64,000 bases of DNA from NCBI RefSeq assembly GCF_041296385.1, contig NW_027184084.1:1-64000 (forward strand). Reading direction: 5' to 3'. The number at the start of each line of letters is the position of its first letter. The stretch's first letter is position 1. The notes beneath the pieces are model-generated. The model had not been told where the DNA came from. It ran no database searches and saw nothing but the letters and a program-made list of their open reading frames with translations. This document shows, piece by piece, positions 1 to 8,924 of the stretch. A program made the translations under genes and the position numbers. The DNA comes from Aphelocoma coerulescens (Eukaryota > Chordata > Aves > Passeriformes > Corvidae).

Positions 1-533
1 CCATCTTGGGCCTGGAAAAGCAAGTCCTGTGGAGACATGGCACCCCCGACAGGATCGAGTCAGACAACGGGACTCATTTTAAGAACAGCCTCATCAACAC
101 CTGGGCCAGAGAACACGGTATCGAATGGATATATCACATTCCTTATCATGCACCAGCTGCCGGAAAAGTTGAACGCTGCAATGGACTACTTAAAACCACC
201 CTAAAGGCACTTGGTGGGGGGACCTTCAAAAATTGGGAAGTGAACTTAGCGAAGGCTACCTGGATGGTCAATACCCGAGGGTCCATCAATCGAGCTGGTC
301 CTGCCGAGTCCGAACCCTTGCACACAGTGGATGGAGATAGAGTCCCTGTGGTACACCTGAGAGGTATTTTAGGAAAGACTGTTTGGATTAATCCCACCTC
401 AGGCAAAGGCAAACCCATCCGTGGGATTGTCTTTGCTCAAGGACCTGGTTGCACTTGGTGGGTAATGCAAAAAGATGGGGAAACCCGTTGTGTACCACAG
501 GGAGACCTAATCTTAGGTGAGAACGGTGTGTAG
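1..533 (+). CDS. pol: pol 3' end (integrase core and C-terminus), partial copy 0
   Basis: This is the last 177 codons of the pol frame, identical as read to the same stretch of the downstream copies. It starts within the integrase core. The second catalytic Asp (SDNGTHF) and the catalytic Glu (GKVERCNG) of the DDE triad are present, followed by the C-terminal DNA-binding region and a TAG stop at 531-533. The rest of this copy is to the left of the window, so the array has at least six pol-bearing units. Confidence 0.93.
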   Translation, partial: ILGLEKQVLWRHGTPDRIESDNGTHFKNSLINTWAREHGIEWIYHIPYHAPAAGKVERCNGLLKTTLKALGGGTFKNWEVNLAKATWMVNTRGSINRAGPAESEPLHTVDGDRVPVVHLRGILGKTVWINPTSGKGKPIRGIVFAQGPGCTWWVMQKDGETRCVPQGDLILGENGV

Positions 534-610
534 GGTTTCATTGTATATATATATATATATGTATGTATGTGTGTTTAGAGTTTAAGAAGGTATTGATTTG
601 GGATGCTGTA

Positions 611-669
611 GATGGTAATAGAATACGGGGTGGATAATGTCCTGGGTTGAGGTGTATTCTATTACCATC
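611..669. repeat. 16-bp perfect inverted repeat flanking the LTR start
   Basis: GATGGTAATAGAATAC (611-626) and GTATTCTATTACCATC (654-669) are exact reverse complements around a 27-base spacer that contains the proposed LTR start (638). It recurs in every unit at +5793. One arm lies in the internal region beside the polypurine-like stretch and the other in U3, so only a 3' LTR with its upstream internal sequence carries both arms. The role is unknown; it could form a hairpin in the genomic RNA 3' end or in DNA. Confidence 0.85.
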
Positions 670-721
670 CTCATGAGCTGTTGAAATCAGGTGGGGCAGT
701 GTTTCCTTGCCTCCTCCCCCC

Positions 722-840
722 AGACTATCTTTCTGTTAATGGCCCATCATTGTCCTGCCCATGACTCAGAGATAACTCCCTCCGGACTATCTTCTGTTAA
801 CGAGCCTAATCAACACTTGGCCTCATGACTCATTACCCCA
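722..840 (+). promoter_or_regulatory. U3 direct repeats with paired AP-1-like sites
   Basis: Two imperfect copies about 62-64 bp apart each run GACTATCTT..CTGTTAA..G and end with CATGACTCA. The TGACTCA cores at 762-768 and 826-832 match the AP-1 consensus. The pair sits about 60-125 bp upstream of the TATA box, the usual place for retroviral enhancer repeats. The arrangement is visible in all six LTRs. Binding is inferred from consensus only. Confidence 0.55.
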
Positions 841-886
841 TTGTGAGATGCTCCACCCAGAGGGAGGAACCAAGCATCCCATTGTG

Positions 887-894
887 GATATAAT
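887..894 (+). promoter_or_regulatory. LTR TATA box (copy 1)
   Basis: GATATAAT is the only TATA-like element well placed in the LTR, about 245 bp upstream of the ATTAAA polyadenylation signal. The same element occurs in each LTR at +5793 steps (+2 more in the last LTR). Confidence 0.6.
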
Positions 895-1195
895 CTGGGA
901 CTCTGAGCACCAAAGACACTGGCTCCACTGGATTTCCAGAGGACAGGAGCTACACAGCCACCGCTGGACTTTCTGAGGAAGAGCAGACCCCTTCTACTAC
1001 AGGATCACCACTTCAGAGGACTGCAGCCACCACTCCACCAGACTGCTACCACTACCCTGCCTAATAGGGACTCAGGTCGTATCTTGACTCTGTCAGTGTT
1101 TTCTTTTACTTTCTTTTCCTTTTCTTTAATTTCCATTAAATGGTTATTCTGACTTGGTGCCTCTCACTGGTTTGTTTTCAAACTAGTACATAATT

Positions 1196-1213
1196 TGGCG
1201 CCCAACGTGCGGC
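1196..1213 (+). other. Primer-binding site, tRNA-Lys type
   Basis: TGGCGCCCAACGTGCGG matches the 3' end of tRNA-Lys (the Lys1,2 class, TGGCGCCCAACGTGGGG) except for one base. It lies five bases after the LTR end. Copies recur at 6989, 12782, 18575 and 24368. It is absent after the last LTR, as expected for a 3' LTR. Confidence 0.8.
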
Positions 1214-1268
1214 CTACCCTGAGAGAAAGTCAGAATTCCAATCTTGTATTAACAGAAACCTATTCACC

Positions 1269-3101
1269 ATGGTGCTCAGCTTGTCTGCATGGGTTCTGTA
1301 TCTTGCTCTCTATAGTTTTCCTCACATGGGGAACTACCTGCCTGTTGTGTTACTCCTGTTAAAACCAGGGACTGGTATGAGAATTGCTTTATTGGTTTAT
1401 TATGTCTATAGCATAATAACCTGCGAGGCGATGAATACCATTCGGAATATATACTCAATTTTGTTTGGCTGTCCTAGTCTGGGCTCCTATGTCTGGGATC
1501 TCTTCAACAATCGCACCCAGCCCCTGGTGGGAGGAGTAGAGAGTGGTTTCTTCCAGCCGTTCAGGCCAGGCACAGCAGTTTTTGAAAATATTGAGTTCCC
1601 TCTGGATGTTAAGGATGGTATAATCTTCTTGTCAGTTCTATTCTCTTTTTTCTCTATGGCCTGCATTGTGTACACCATGCTTAGAAACAGAACGCTACTT
1701 AGTGTGGTGCAACGTCTGCTTGAGGAGGAGGTAAAAAGGAGCAAAGCAGCAAATACCATGTCTACACAGACTGCCACACAGAAAGGAAGCAAAAGCAAAG
1801 CAACAGGGTCCATCTCTACGCAGACTGACACAGAGGAGAAAGAAACCAAATGCAAAACAACAGCATCCATCTCTACACAGGCTATCACAGAGGAGAAAGG
1901 AACCAAAAACAAAACAACAGCGTCCATGACTACGCAGACTGACTCAGAGGAGAAAGGAACCAAAAGCACTGTCAGCGTCCCCATGCAAACTGTCACTGAA
2001 CCAGAACAGCCCAAACCGATTGCAGTTGCCCCCGTGCAGAAGAAGAAATCAAAAAGCAAGTCAGTCCGCATAGTGACTGATGAGGATGCAGCAGGACCTT
2101 CACATCCAGCAGAAGAGGCAGAGCCAGAGATCATCACTCGGTCCCTATCCCTGGGTGAGCTGCGTGACCTGCGGAGGGAATTCACGTGCCAGACGAACGA
2201 GTCCGTCCTGACCTGGCTGCTCCGCTTCTGGGACGCTGCAGCCAATGACACCATTCTGGACGGAAGTGAGGCCAGGCAGCTGGGATCTCTGTCCCGGGAT
2301 GTGGTCATTGACCAGGGGATCGGGAGAACCCAAGAAACTCTCAGCCTCTGGCGGCGACTGCTTACAAGTGTCAGGGACAGGTACCTTTGTAAAGAAGACC
2401 TCCAGGTGCACCAAGGGAAATGGAGCACAATGGAACAAGGTATCCGGTGCCTGAGGGAATTGGCTGTGCTGGAGATCATTTTCTCAGAAGACGAGAGATT
2501 TCCTAAGAGCCCAGATGGTGTCCAGTGCACGTCACAGATGTGGTTGAGGTTCGCACGCCTTGGACCAGAGATATACTCCCGTTACCTGGCAACGCTGCAA
2601 TGGAGGGAAGGTGAGGACAGGGTGGGCGTCTTGGTGAACAAACTGAGGATTTACGAGGACACCGTCACAGCCCCGTTTCGCACCCATGTCTCATCAGTGG
2701 AAACAAGTCTTTCAGCTGAGCAAGTCCGGAGTTTGATTGAAGAAGGCCATCAGAAATTGAAAAAGGAACTTAAGGAAGAGATTTACCAGATCTCGCCAGA
2801 ACCAACAAGAGTCTCTGCCATTAGGAGCCGGCGTCCCCCAACCAGGGAGAGAGGATACACCCCACGAGGTAATCTCTGGTTTTTCCTTCAGGAACATGGA
2901 GAAGACATGAGTAAGTGGCATGGAAAACCCACCTCCTCCTTAGCAGCCAGGGTACGTGAACTAAAAAGAGGGACAACTACCACAAGAAGCGCATCTAGAG
3001 TCAACATTGCTCCGGTCTCTCGCACACAGAACTCCAGACGATACCAGAATGATAGCATGACTGATCCCCTTGAAGGGACCTCAGGAACATATTCACCGTA
3101 A
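1269..3101 (+). CDS. gag: Gag, copy 1, with predicted membrane-spanning N-terminus
   Basis: A 610-residue open frame starts at the first good ATG (ACCATGG context) 73 bp after the primer-binding site. Hydrophobic stretches lie at about residues 3-16, 22-31, 37-51 and 117-138, with an N-glycosylation sequon at N81. Then come four 18-19-residue repeats (166-240) with TQT cores, a basic patch (258-266), and a helical capsid-like part (about 290-500) similar to ERVL Gag. No CCHC zinc knuckle is present. The frame ends with TAA at 3099, followed in the same frame by a seven-codon mini-frame (ATG 3111 to TAG 3129) and then pol. Gag would form the particle. The membrane segments are a sequence-based prediction. 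Confidence 0.9.
   Translation: MVLSLSAWVLYLALYSFPHMGNYLPVVLLLLKPGTGMRIALLVYYVYSIITCEAMNTIRNIYSILFGCPSLGSYVWDLFNNRTQPLVGGVESGFFQPFRPGTAVFENIEFPLDVKDGIIFLSVLFSFFSMACIVYTMLRNRTLLSVVQRLLEEEVKRSKAANTMSTQTATQKGSKSKATGSISTQTDTEEKETKCKTTASISTQAITEEKGTKNKTTASMTTQTDSEEKGTKSTVSVPMQTVTEPEQPKPIAVAPVQKKKSKSKSVRIVTDEDAAGPSHPAEEAEPEIITRSLSLGELRDLRREFTCQTNESVLTWLLRFWDAAANDTILDGSEARQLGSLSRDVVIDQGIGRTQETLSLWRRLLTSVRDRYLCKEDLQVHQGKWSTMEQGIRCLRELAVLEIIFSEDERFPKSPDGVQCTSQMWLRFARLGPEIYSRYLATLQWREGEDRVGVLVNKLRIYEDTVTAPFRTHVSSVETSLSAEQVRSLIEEGHQKLKKELKEEIYQISPEPTRVSAIRSRRPPTRERGYTPRGNLWFFLQEHGEDMSKWHGKPTSSLAARVRELKRGTTTTRSASRVNIAPVSRTQNSRRYQNDSMTDPLEGTSGTYSP
1761..1985 (+). repeat. Four in-frame 54-57-bp repeats in gag encoding TQT motifs
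   Basis: Units lie at 1761-1814 (54 bp), 1815-1871, 1872-1928 and 1929-1985 (57 bp each). Each encodes a variant of S/T-T-Q-T-x-T/S-E-E-K followed by a K/T/S-rich tail. Three carry TQT and one TQA, and a partial fifth (MQTVTE) follows. The lengths keep the reading frame. The same block occurs in all five gag copies. Confidence 0.88.
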
Positions 3102-3131
3102 GGGAGTACCATGCACCAGAACCAGGAATAG

Positions 3132-6100
3132 AGGGGCCCTGCCTCTAGCCAGGTAGAGGAAAGGGATAATCGGGTCCTTTGGACTGTGTGGGTCCGATGG
3201 CCTGGCACAGCTGACCCACAAAAATACACGGCTTTGGTTGACACAGGCGCTCAATGTACTCGGATGCCATCAAGGTATGTGGGAGCAGAACCCATTTCTA
3301 TTTGTGGGGTGACAGGAGGATCCCAGCAGCGGACTGTACTGGAAGCTGAAGTGAGTTTAACTGGGAACGAGTGGCAGAAACACCCCATCGTGACTGGCCC
3401 GGAGGCCCCGTGCATTCTCGGCATAGACAATCTCAGAAATGGATATTTCAAGGACCCAAAAGGACATCGTTGGGCTTTTGGGATAGCTGCCGTGGAGACA
3501 GAAGATATCAGACAACTGAGTACATTGCCTGGCCTCTCAGATGACCCGTCTGCCGTGGGACTGCTAAGAGTTGAAGAACAACAGGCACCAATCGCCACAG
3601 CAACCGTACACCGTCGGCAATACCGCACCGACAGAGACTCTGTGGTTCCCGTCCATGAGATGATTCGTAAACTGGAGAGCCAAGGGGTGGTCAGCAAGGC
3701 CCATTCACCTTTCAACAGCCCTATATGGCCAGTGCGTAAGTCCAACGGAGAATGGAGACTGACGGTGGATTACCGTGGCCTGAATGAAGTCACACCACCA
3801 TTGAGTGCTGCTGTGCCGGACATGTTGGAACTTCAGTACGAGCTGGAGTCCAAAGCAGCGAAGTGGTACTCCACTATTGACATTGCCAACGCCTTCTTCT
3901 CCATTCCTTTGGCAGCAGAATGCAGGCCCCAGTTTGCTTTCACTTGGAGGGGTGTGCAATACACCTGGAACCGACTGCCCCAGGGGTGGAAGCACAGTCC
4001 CACCATTTGCCACGGACTGATCCAGACTGCACTGGAAAAGGGTGAGGCCCCAGAACATCTGCAATACATCGACGACATCATCGTGTGGGGAAACACAGCA
4101 AAGGAAGTATTTGAGAAAGGAGAGAAAATCATCCAGATTCTCCTGGAAGCTGGCTTTGCCATCAAAAGGAGCCAAGTCAAGGGACCTGCCCAAGAGATCC
4201 AGTTCCTGGGAGTAAAGTGGCAAGATGGACGACGTCAGATTCCCACCGAGGTCGTCAACAAGATCACTGCGATGTCTCCACCGACCAGCAAGAAGGAAAC
4301 ACAAGCTTTCCTAGGCGCCATAGGTTTTTGGAGAATGCACATTCCTGAGTACAGCCAGATTGTGAGCCCTCTCTACCTGGTTACCCGAAAGAAGAACGAT
4401 TTCCACTGGGGCCCTGAACAGCAGCAAGCCTTCGCCCAGATCAAACAGGAAATCGCTCATGCGGTAGCCCTTGGCCCAGTCAGGACAGGACCAGAGGTGA
4501 AGAACGTGCTCTACTCTGCAGCCGGGAGCCATGGTCTGTCCTGGAGCCTCTGGCAGAAGGTGCCTGGTGAGACTCGTGGCCGACCACTGGGATTCTGGAG
4601 CCGAAGCTACAGAGGATCGGAAGCCAACTACACTCCCACAGAGAAGGAAATCTTGGCCGCCTATGAAGGAGTCCAAGCTGCCTCAGAGGTAATCGGCACA
4701 GAGGCACAACTCCTCCTGGCACCCCGACTACCAGTGCTGGGGTGGATGTTCAAGGGAAAGGTTCCTTCCAGGCATCACGCCACCGACACCACATGGAGCA
4801 AATGGATTGCTCTCATCACACAGCGTGCCCGTATTGGAAACCCGACTCGCCCTGGGATTCTGGAAATTATAACAAACTGGCCTGAAGGTGAGACTTTTGG
4901 ATTATCTTCTGAAGAAGAGGAAGAGCAAGTGACTCGTGCTGAGGAAGCCCCACCATATAATGAGCTACCGGAGACTGAAAGACATTATGCCCTCTTCACT
5001 GATGGTTCCTGCCGAATTGTAGGCACTAACAGGAAGTGGAAAGCTGCAGTATGGAGCCCCACACGGCAAGTTGCACAAGCTACCGAGGGACAAGGTGGAT
5101 CGAGTCAGGTTGCAGAGCTTAAAGCCGTCCAGCTGGCTTTGGATATTGCTGAACGAGAGAAGTGGCCGAGGCTCTATGTCTACACCGACTCGTGGATGGT
5201 AGCTAATGCTCTGTGGGGATGGCTGGTTCGCTGGAGAAAAGCCAACTGGCAGCGCAGAGGGAAACCCATCTGGGCCGCTGAGATTTGGCAGGACGTCGCC
5301 GCCCGAGTAGAGAAGCTGACCGTGAAGGTTCGACACGTGGATGCGCACGTACCCAAGAGTCGGGCTAATGAAGAACATCGCAACAACGAGCAGGTGGACG
5401 GAGCTGCCAAGTTGAAAGTATCACAGGTGGATCTGGACTGGCAGCACAAGGGAGGATTATTCCTAGCTCGTTGGGCCCATGATGCCTCTGGTCATCAGGG
5501 GAGAGATGCAACATACCAATGGGCCCGTGACCGAGGGGTGGGCCTTACCATGGACAGCATCTCACAGGTCATCCACAGCTGTGAGACCTGTGCTGCAATC
5601 AAACAGGCCAAGCGGGTGAAGCCTCTGTGGTACGGTGGACGATGGTCAAAGTACAGGTATGGGGAAGCCTGGCAAGTTGATTACATCACCCTTCCCCAAA
5701 CTCGCCAAGGCAAGCGCTACGTGTTGACCATGGTTGAAGCAACCACTGGATGGCTGGAGACCTACCCTGTGCCTCATGCTACAGCCCGGAACACCATCTT
5801 GGGCCTGGAAAAGCAAGTCCTGTGGAGACATGGCACCCCCGACAGGATCGAGTCAGACAACGGGACTCATTTTAAGAACAGCCTCATCAACACCTGGGCC
5901 AGAGAACACGGTATCGAATGGATATATCACATTCCTTATCATGCACCAGCTGCCGGAAAAGTTGAACGCTGCAATGGACTACTTAAAACCACCCTAAAGG
6001 CACTTGGTGGGGGGACCTTCAAAAATTGGGAAGTGAACTTAGCGAAGGCTACCTGGATGGTCAATACCCGAGGGTCCATCAATCGAGCTGGTCCTGCCGA

Positions 6101-6326
6101 GTCCGAACCCTTGCACACAGTGGATGGAGATAGAGTCCCTGTGGTACACCTGAGAGGTATTTTAGGAAAGACTGTTTGGATTAATCCCACCTCAGGCAAA
6201 GGCAAACCCATCCGTGGGATTGTCTTTGCTCAAGGACCTGGTTGCACTTGGTGGGTAATGCAAAAAGATGGGGAAACCCGTTGTGTACCACAGGGAGACC
6301 TAATCTTAGGTGAGAACGGTGTGTAG
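3132..6326 (+). CDS. pol: Pol polyprotein, copy 1 (protease-RT-RNase H-integrase)
   Basis: The frame is open from just after the TAG at 3129 to TAG at 6324. It is in the same frame as gag, separated by two stops, and no ATG precedes the protease active site. Numbering from the GTG at 3186 as residue 1: protease DTGA 19-22; RT with YIDD 294-297; RNase H D606, E644, D668, D738; integrase zinc ligands H765, H770, C799, C802 and catalytic D832, D891, E927. There is no dUTPase after the integrase and no env. Private variants of this copy versus the others are Q330, G757 and G786, and a silent C at 5575. Every catalytic residue I can identify is intact. Confidence 0.9.
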   Translation, partial: RGPASSQVEERDNRVLWTVWVRWPGTADPQKYTALVDTGAQCTRMPSRYVGAEPISICGVTGGSQQRTVLEAEVSLTGNEWQKHPIVTGPEAPCILGIDNLRNGYFKDPKGHRWAFGIAAVETEDIRQLSTLPGLSDDPSAVGLLRVEEQQAPIATATVHRRQYRTDRDSVVPVHEMIRKLESQGVVSKAHSPFNSPIWPVRKSNGEWRLTVDYRGLNEVTPPLSAAVPDMLELQYELESKAAKWYSTIDIANAFFSIPLAAECRPQFAFTWRGVQYTWNRLPQGWKHSPTICHGLIQTALEKGEAPEHLQYIDDIIVWGNTAKEVFEKGEKIIQILLEAGFAIKRSQVKGPAQEIQFLGVKWQDGRRQIPTEVVNKITAMSPPTSKKETQAFLGAIGFWRMHIPEYSQIVSPLYLVTRKKNDFHWGPEQQQAFAQIKQEIAHAVALGPVRTGPEVKNVLYSAAGSHGLSWSLWQKVPGETRGRPLGFWSRSYRGSEANYTPTEKEILAAYEGVQAASEVIGTEAQLLLAPRLPVLGWMFKGKVPSRHHATDTTWSKWIALITQRARIGNPTRPGILEIITNWPEGETFGLSSEEEEEQVTRAEEAPPYNELPETERHYALFTDGSCRIVGTNRKWKAAVWSPTRQVAQATEGQGGSSQVAELKAVQLALDIAEREKWPRLYVYTDSWMVANALWGWLVRWRKANWQRRGKPIWAAEIWQDVAARVEKLTVKVRHVDAHVPKSRANEEHRNNEQVDGAAKLKVSQVDLDWQHKGGLFLARWAHDASGHQGRDATYQWARDRGVGLTMDSISQVIHSCETCAAIKQAKRVKPLWYGGRWSKYRYGEAWQVDYITLPQTRQGKRYVLTMVEATTGWLETYPVPHATARNTILGLEKQVLWRHGTPDRIESDNGTHFKNSLINTWAREHGIEWIYHIPYHAPAAGKVERCNGLLKTTLKALGGGTFKNWEVNLAKATWMVNTRGSINRAGPAESEPLHTVDGDRVPVVHLRGILGKTVWINPTSGKGKPIRGIVFAQGPGCTWWVMQKDGETRCVPQGDLILGENGV

Positions 6327-6430
6327 GGTTTCATTGTATATATATATATATATGTATGTATGTGTGTTTAGAGTTTAAGAAGGTATTGATTTGGGATGCT
6401 GTAGATGGTAATAGAATACGGGGTGGATAA

Positions 6431-6983
6431 TGTCCTGGGTTGAGGTGTATTCTATTACCATCCTCATGAGCTGTTGAAATCAGGTGGGGCAGTGTTTCCT
6501 TGCCTCCTCCCCCCAGACTATCTTTCTGTTAATGGCCCATCATTGTCCTGCCCATGACTCAGAGATAACTCCCTCCGGACTATCTTCTGTTAACGAGCCT
6601 AATCAACACTTGGCCTCATGACTCATTACCCCATTGTGAGATGCTCCACCCAGAGGGAGGAACCAAGCATCCCATTGTGGATATAATCTGGGACTCTGAG
6701 CACCAAAGACACTGGCTCCACTGGATTTCCAGAGGACAGGAGCTACACAGCCACCGCTGGACTTTCTGAGGAAGAGCAGACCCCTTCTACTACAGGATCA
6801 CCACTTCAGAGGACTGCAGCCACCACTCCACCAGACTGCTACCACTACCCTGCCTAATAGGGACTCAGGTCGTATCTTGACTCTGTCAGTGTTTTCTTTT
6901 ACTTTCTTTTCCTTTTCTTTAATTTCCATTAAATGGTTATTCTGACTTGGTGCCTCTCACTGGTTTGTTTTCAAACTAGTACA
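6431..6983 (+). repeat. Shared LTR between array copies 1 and 2
   Basis: This 553-bp LTR serves both as 3' LTR of copy 1 and 5' LTR of copy 2. It matches the first LTR throughout as read by eye. TATA box at 6682-6687, ATTAAA at 6928-6933, primer-binding site from 6989. No second LTR and no host sequence separate the two proviruses. Confidence 0.85.
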
Positions 6984-7061
6984 TAATTTGGCGCCCAACG
7001 TGCGGCCTACCCTGAGAGAAAGTCAGAATTCCAATCTTGTATTAACAGAAACCTATTCACC

Positions 7062-8894
7062 ATGGTGCTCAGCTTGTCTGCATGGGTTCTGTATCTTGCT
7101 CTCTATAGTTTTCCTCACATGGGGAACTACCTGCCTGTTGTGTTACTCCTGTTAAAACCAGGGACTGGTATGAGAATTGCTTTATTGGTTTATTATGTCT
7201 ATAGCATAATAACCTGCGAGGCGATGAATACCATTCGGAATATATACTCAATTTTGTTTGGCTGTCCTAGTCTGGGCTCCTATGTCTGGGATCTCTTCAA
7301 CAATCGCACCCAGCCCCTGGTGGGAGGAGTAGAGAGTGGTTTCTTCCAGCCGTTCAGGCCAGGCACAGCAGTTTTTGAAAATATTGAGTTCCCTCTGGAT
7401 GTTAAGGATGGTATAATCTTCTTGTCAGTTCTATTCTCTTTTTTCTCTATGGCCTGCATTGTGTACACCATGCTTAGAAACAGAACGCTACTTAGTGTGG
7501 TGCAACGTCTGCTTGAGGAGGAGGTAAAAAGGAGCAAAGCAGCAAATACCATGTCTACACAGACTGCCACACAGAAAGGAAGCAAAAGCAAAGCAACAGG
7601 GTCCATCTCTACGCAGACTGACACAGAGGAGAAAGAAACCAAATGCAAAACAACAGCATCCATCTCTACACAGGCTATCACAGAGGAGAAAGGAACCAAA
7701 AACAAAACAACAGCGTCCATGACTACGCAGACTGACTCAGAGGAGAAAGGAACCAAAAGCACTGTCAGCGTCCCCATGCAAACTGTCACTGAACCAGAAC
7801 AGCCCAAACCGATTGCAGTTGCCCCCGTGCAGAAGAAGAAATCAAAAAGCAAGTCAGTCCGCATAGTGACTGATGAGGATGCAGCAGGACCTTCACATCC
7901 AGCAGAAGAGGCAGAGCCAGAGATCATCACTCGGTCCCTATCCCTGGGTGAGCTGCGTGACCTGCGGAGGGAATTCACGTGCCAGACGAACGAGTCCGTC
8001 CTGACCTGGCTGCTCCGCTTCTGGGACGCTGCAGCCAATGACACCATTCTGGACGGAAGTGAGGCCAGGCAGCTGGGATCTCTGTCCCGGGATGTGGTCA
8101 TTGACCAGGGGATCGGGAGAACCCAAGAAACTCTCAGCCTCTGGCGGCGACTGCTTACAAGTGTCAGGGACAGGTACCTTTGTAAAGAAGACCTCCAGGT
8201 GCACCAAGGGAAATGGAGCACAATGGAACAAGGTATCCGGTGCCTGAGGGAATTGGCTGTGCTGGAGATCATTTTCTCAGAAGACGAGAGATTTCCTAAG
8301 AGCCCAGATGGTGTCCAGTGCACGTCACAGATGTGGTTGAGGTTCGCACGCCTTGGACCAGAGATATACTCCCGTTACCTGGCAACGCTGCAATGGAGGG
8401 AAGGTGAGGACAGGGTGGGCGTCTTGGTGAACAAACTGAGGATTTACGAGGACACCGTCACAGCCCCGTTTCGCACCCATGTCTCATCAGTGGAAACAAG
8501 TCTTTCAGCTGAGCAAGTCCGGAGTTTGATTGAAGAAGGCCATCAGAAATTGAAAAAGGAACTTAAGGAAGAGATTTACCAGATCTCGCCAGAACCAACA
8601 AGAGTCTCTGCCATTAGGAGCCGGCGTCCCCCAACCAGGGAGAGAGGATACACCCCACGAGGTAATCTCTGGTTTTTCCTTCAGGAACATGGAGAAGACA
8701 TGAGTAAGTGGCATGGAAAACCCACCTCCTCCTTAGCAGCCAGGGTACGTGAACTAAAAAGAGGGACAACTACCACAAGAAGCGCATCTAGAGTCAACAT
8801 TGCTCCGGTCTCTCGCACACAGAACTCCAGACGATACCAGAATGATAGCATGACTGATCCCCTTGAAGGGACCTCAGGAACATATTCACCGTAA
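7062..8894 (+). CDS. gag: Gag, copy 2
   Basis: An intact 610-codon frame with the same domain order as copy 1: four hydrophobic N-terminal segments, TQT repeats at 7554-7778, capsid-like region, no zinc knuckle. At the copy-distinguishing sites it carries the C, C, T, C type (equivalent to 2819, 3068, 3107 and 3109), as do copies 1 and 4. TAA stop at 8892, then the in-frame mini-frame ending at TAG 8922. Confidence 0.9.
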   Translation: MVLSLSAWVLYLALYSFPHMGNYLPVVLLLLKPGTGMRIALLVYYVYSIITCEAMNTIRNIYSILFGCPSLGSYVWDLFNNRTQPLVGGVESGFFQPFRPGTAVFENIEFPLDVKDGIIFLSVLFSFFSMACIVYTMLRNRTLLSVVQRLLEEEVKRSKAANTMSTQTATQKGSKSKATGSISTQTDTEEKETKCKTTASISTQAITEEKGTKNKTTASMTTQTDSEEKGTKSTVSVPMQTVTEPEQPKPIAVAPVQKKKSKSKSVRIVTDEDAAGPSHPAEEAEPEIITRSLSLGELRDLRREFTCQTNESVLTWLLRFWDAAANDTILDGSEARQLGSLSRDVVIDQGIGRTQETLSLWRRLLTSVRDRYLCKEDLQVHQGKWSTMEQGIRCLRELAVLEIIFSEDERFPKSPDGVQCTSQMWLRFARLGPEIYSRYLATLQWREGEDRVGVLVNKLRIYEDTVTAPFRTHVSSVETSLSAEQVRSLIEEGHQKLKKELKEEIYQISPEPTRVSAIRSRRPPTRERGYTPRGNLWFFLQEHGEDMSKWHGKPTSSLAARVRELKRGTTTTRSASRVNIAPVSRTQNSRRYQNDSMTDPLEGTSGTYSP

Positions 8895-8924
8895 GGGAGT
8901 ACCATGCACCAGAACCAGGAATAG

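Larger units (their letters stand above)
638..1190 (+). repeat. ERVL-like LTR, copy 1 (553 bp)
   Basis: It runs from TGTCCTGGG to ACTAGTACA. The right end is fixed by the array's last LTR, after which sequence diverges at exactly this point, and by the primer-binding site five bases downstream. The left end is inferred from TG/CA termini, the G-rich ACGGGGTGGATAA just upstream and the TGTCCTGG start usual in avian ERVL LTRs. U3 holds two imperfect repeats with TGACTCA (AP-1-like) cores, a TATAAT box at 889-894, an ATTAAA polyadenylation signal at 1135-1140 and GT-rich sequence after it. R should start near 915. Confidence 0.8.

Noticed and set aside
531..560. Alternative LTR start at TGTAGGGTTTC just after the pol stop
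   Set aside because: No purine tract precedes it. TGTCCTGGG at 638 has a G-rich tract upstream and the usual avian ERVL LTR start.
1487..2530. Long antisense open frame (347 codons) across gag in every array copy
   Set aside because: It mirrors the S/T-rich repeats of gag on the other strand, has no family resemblance, and repeats only because the unit repeats.
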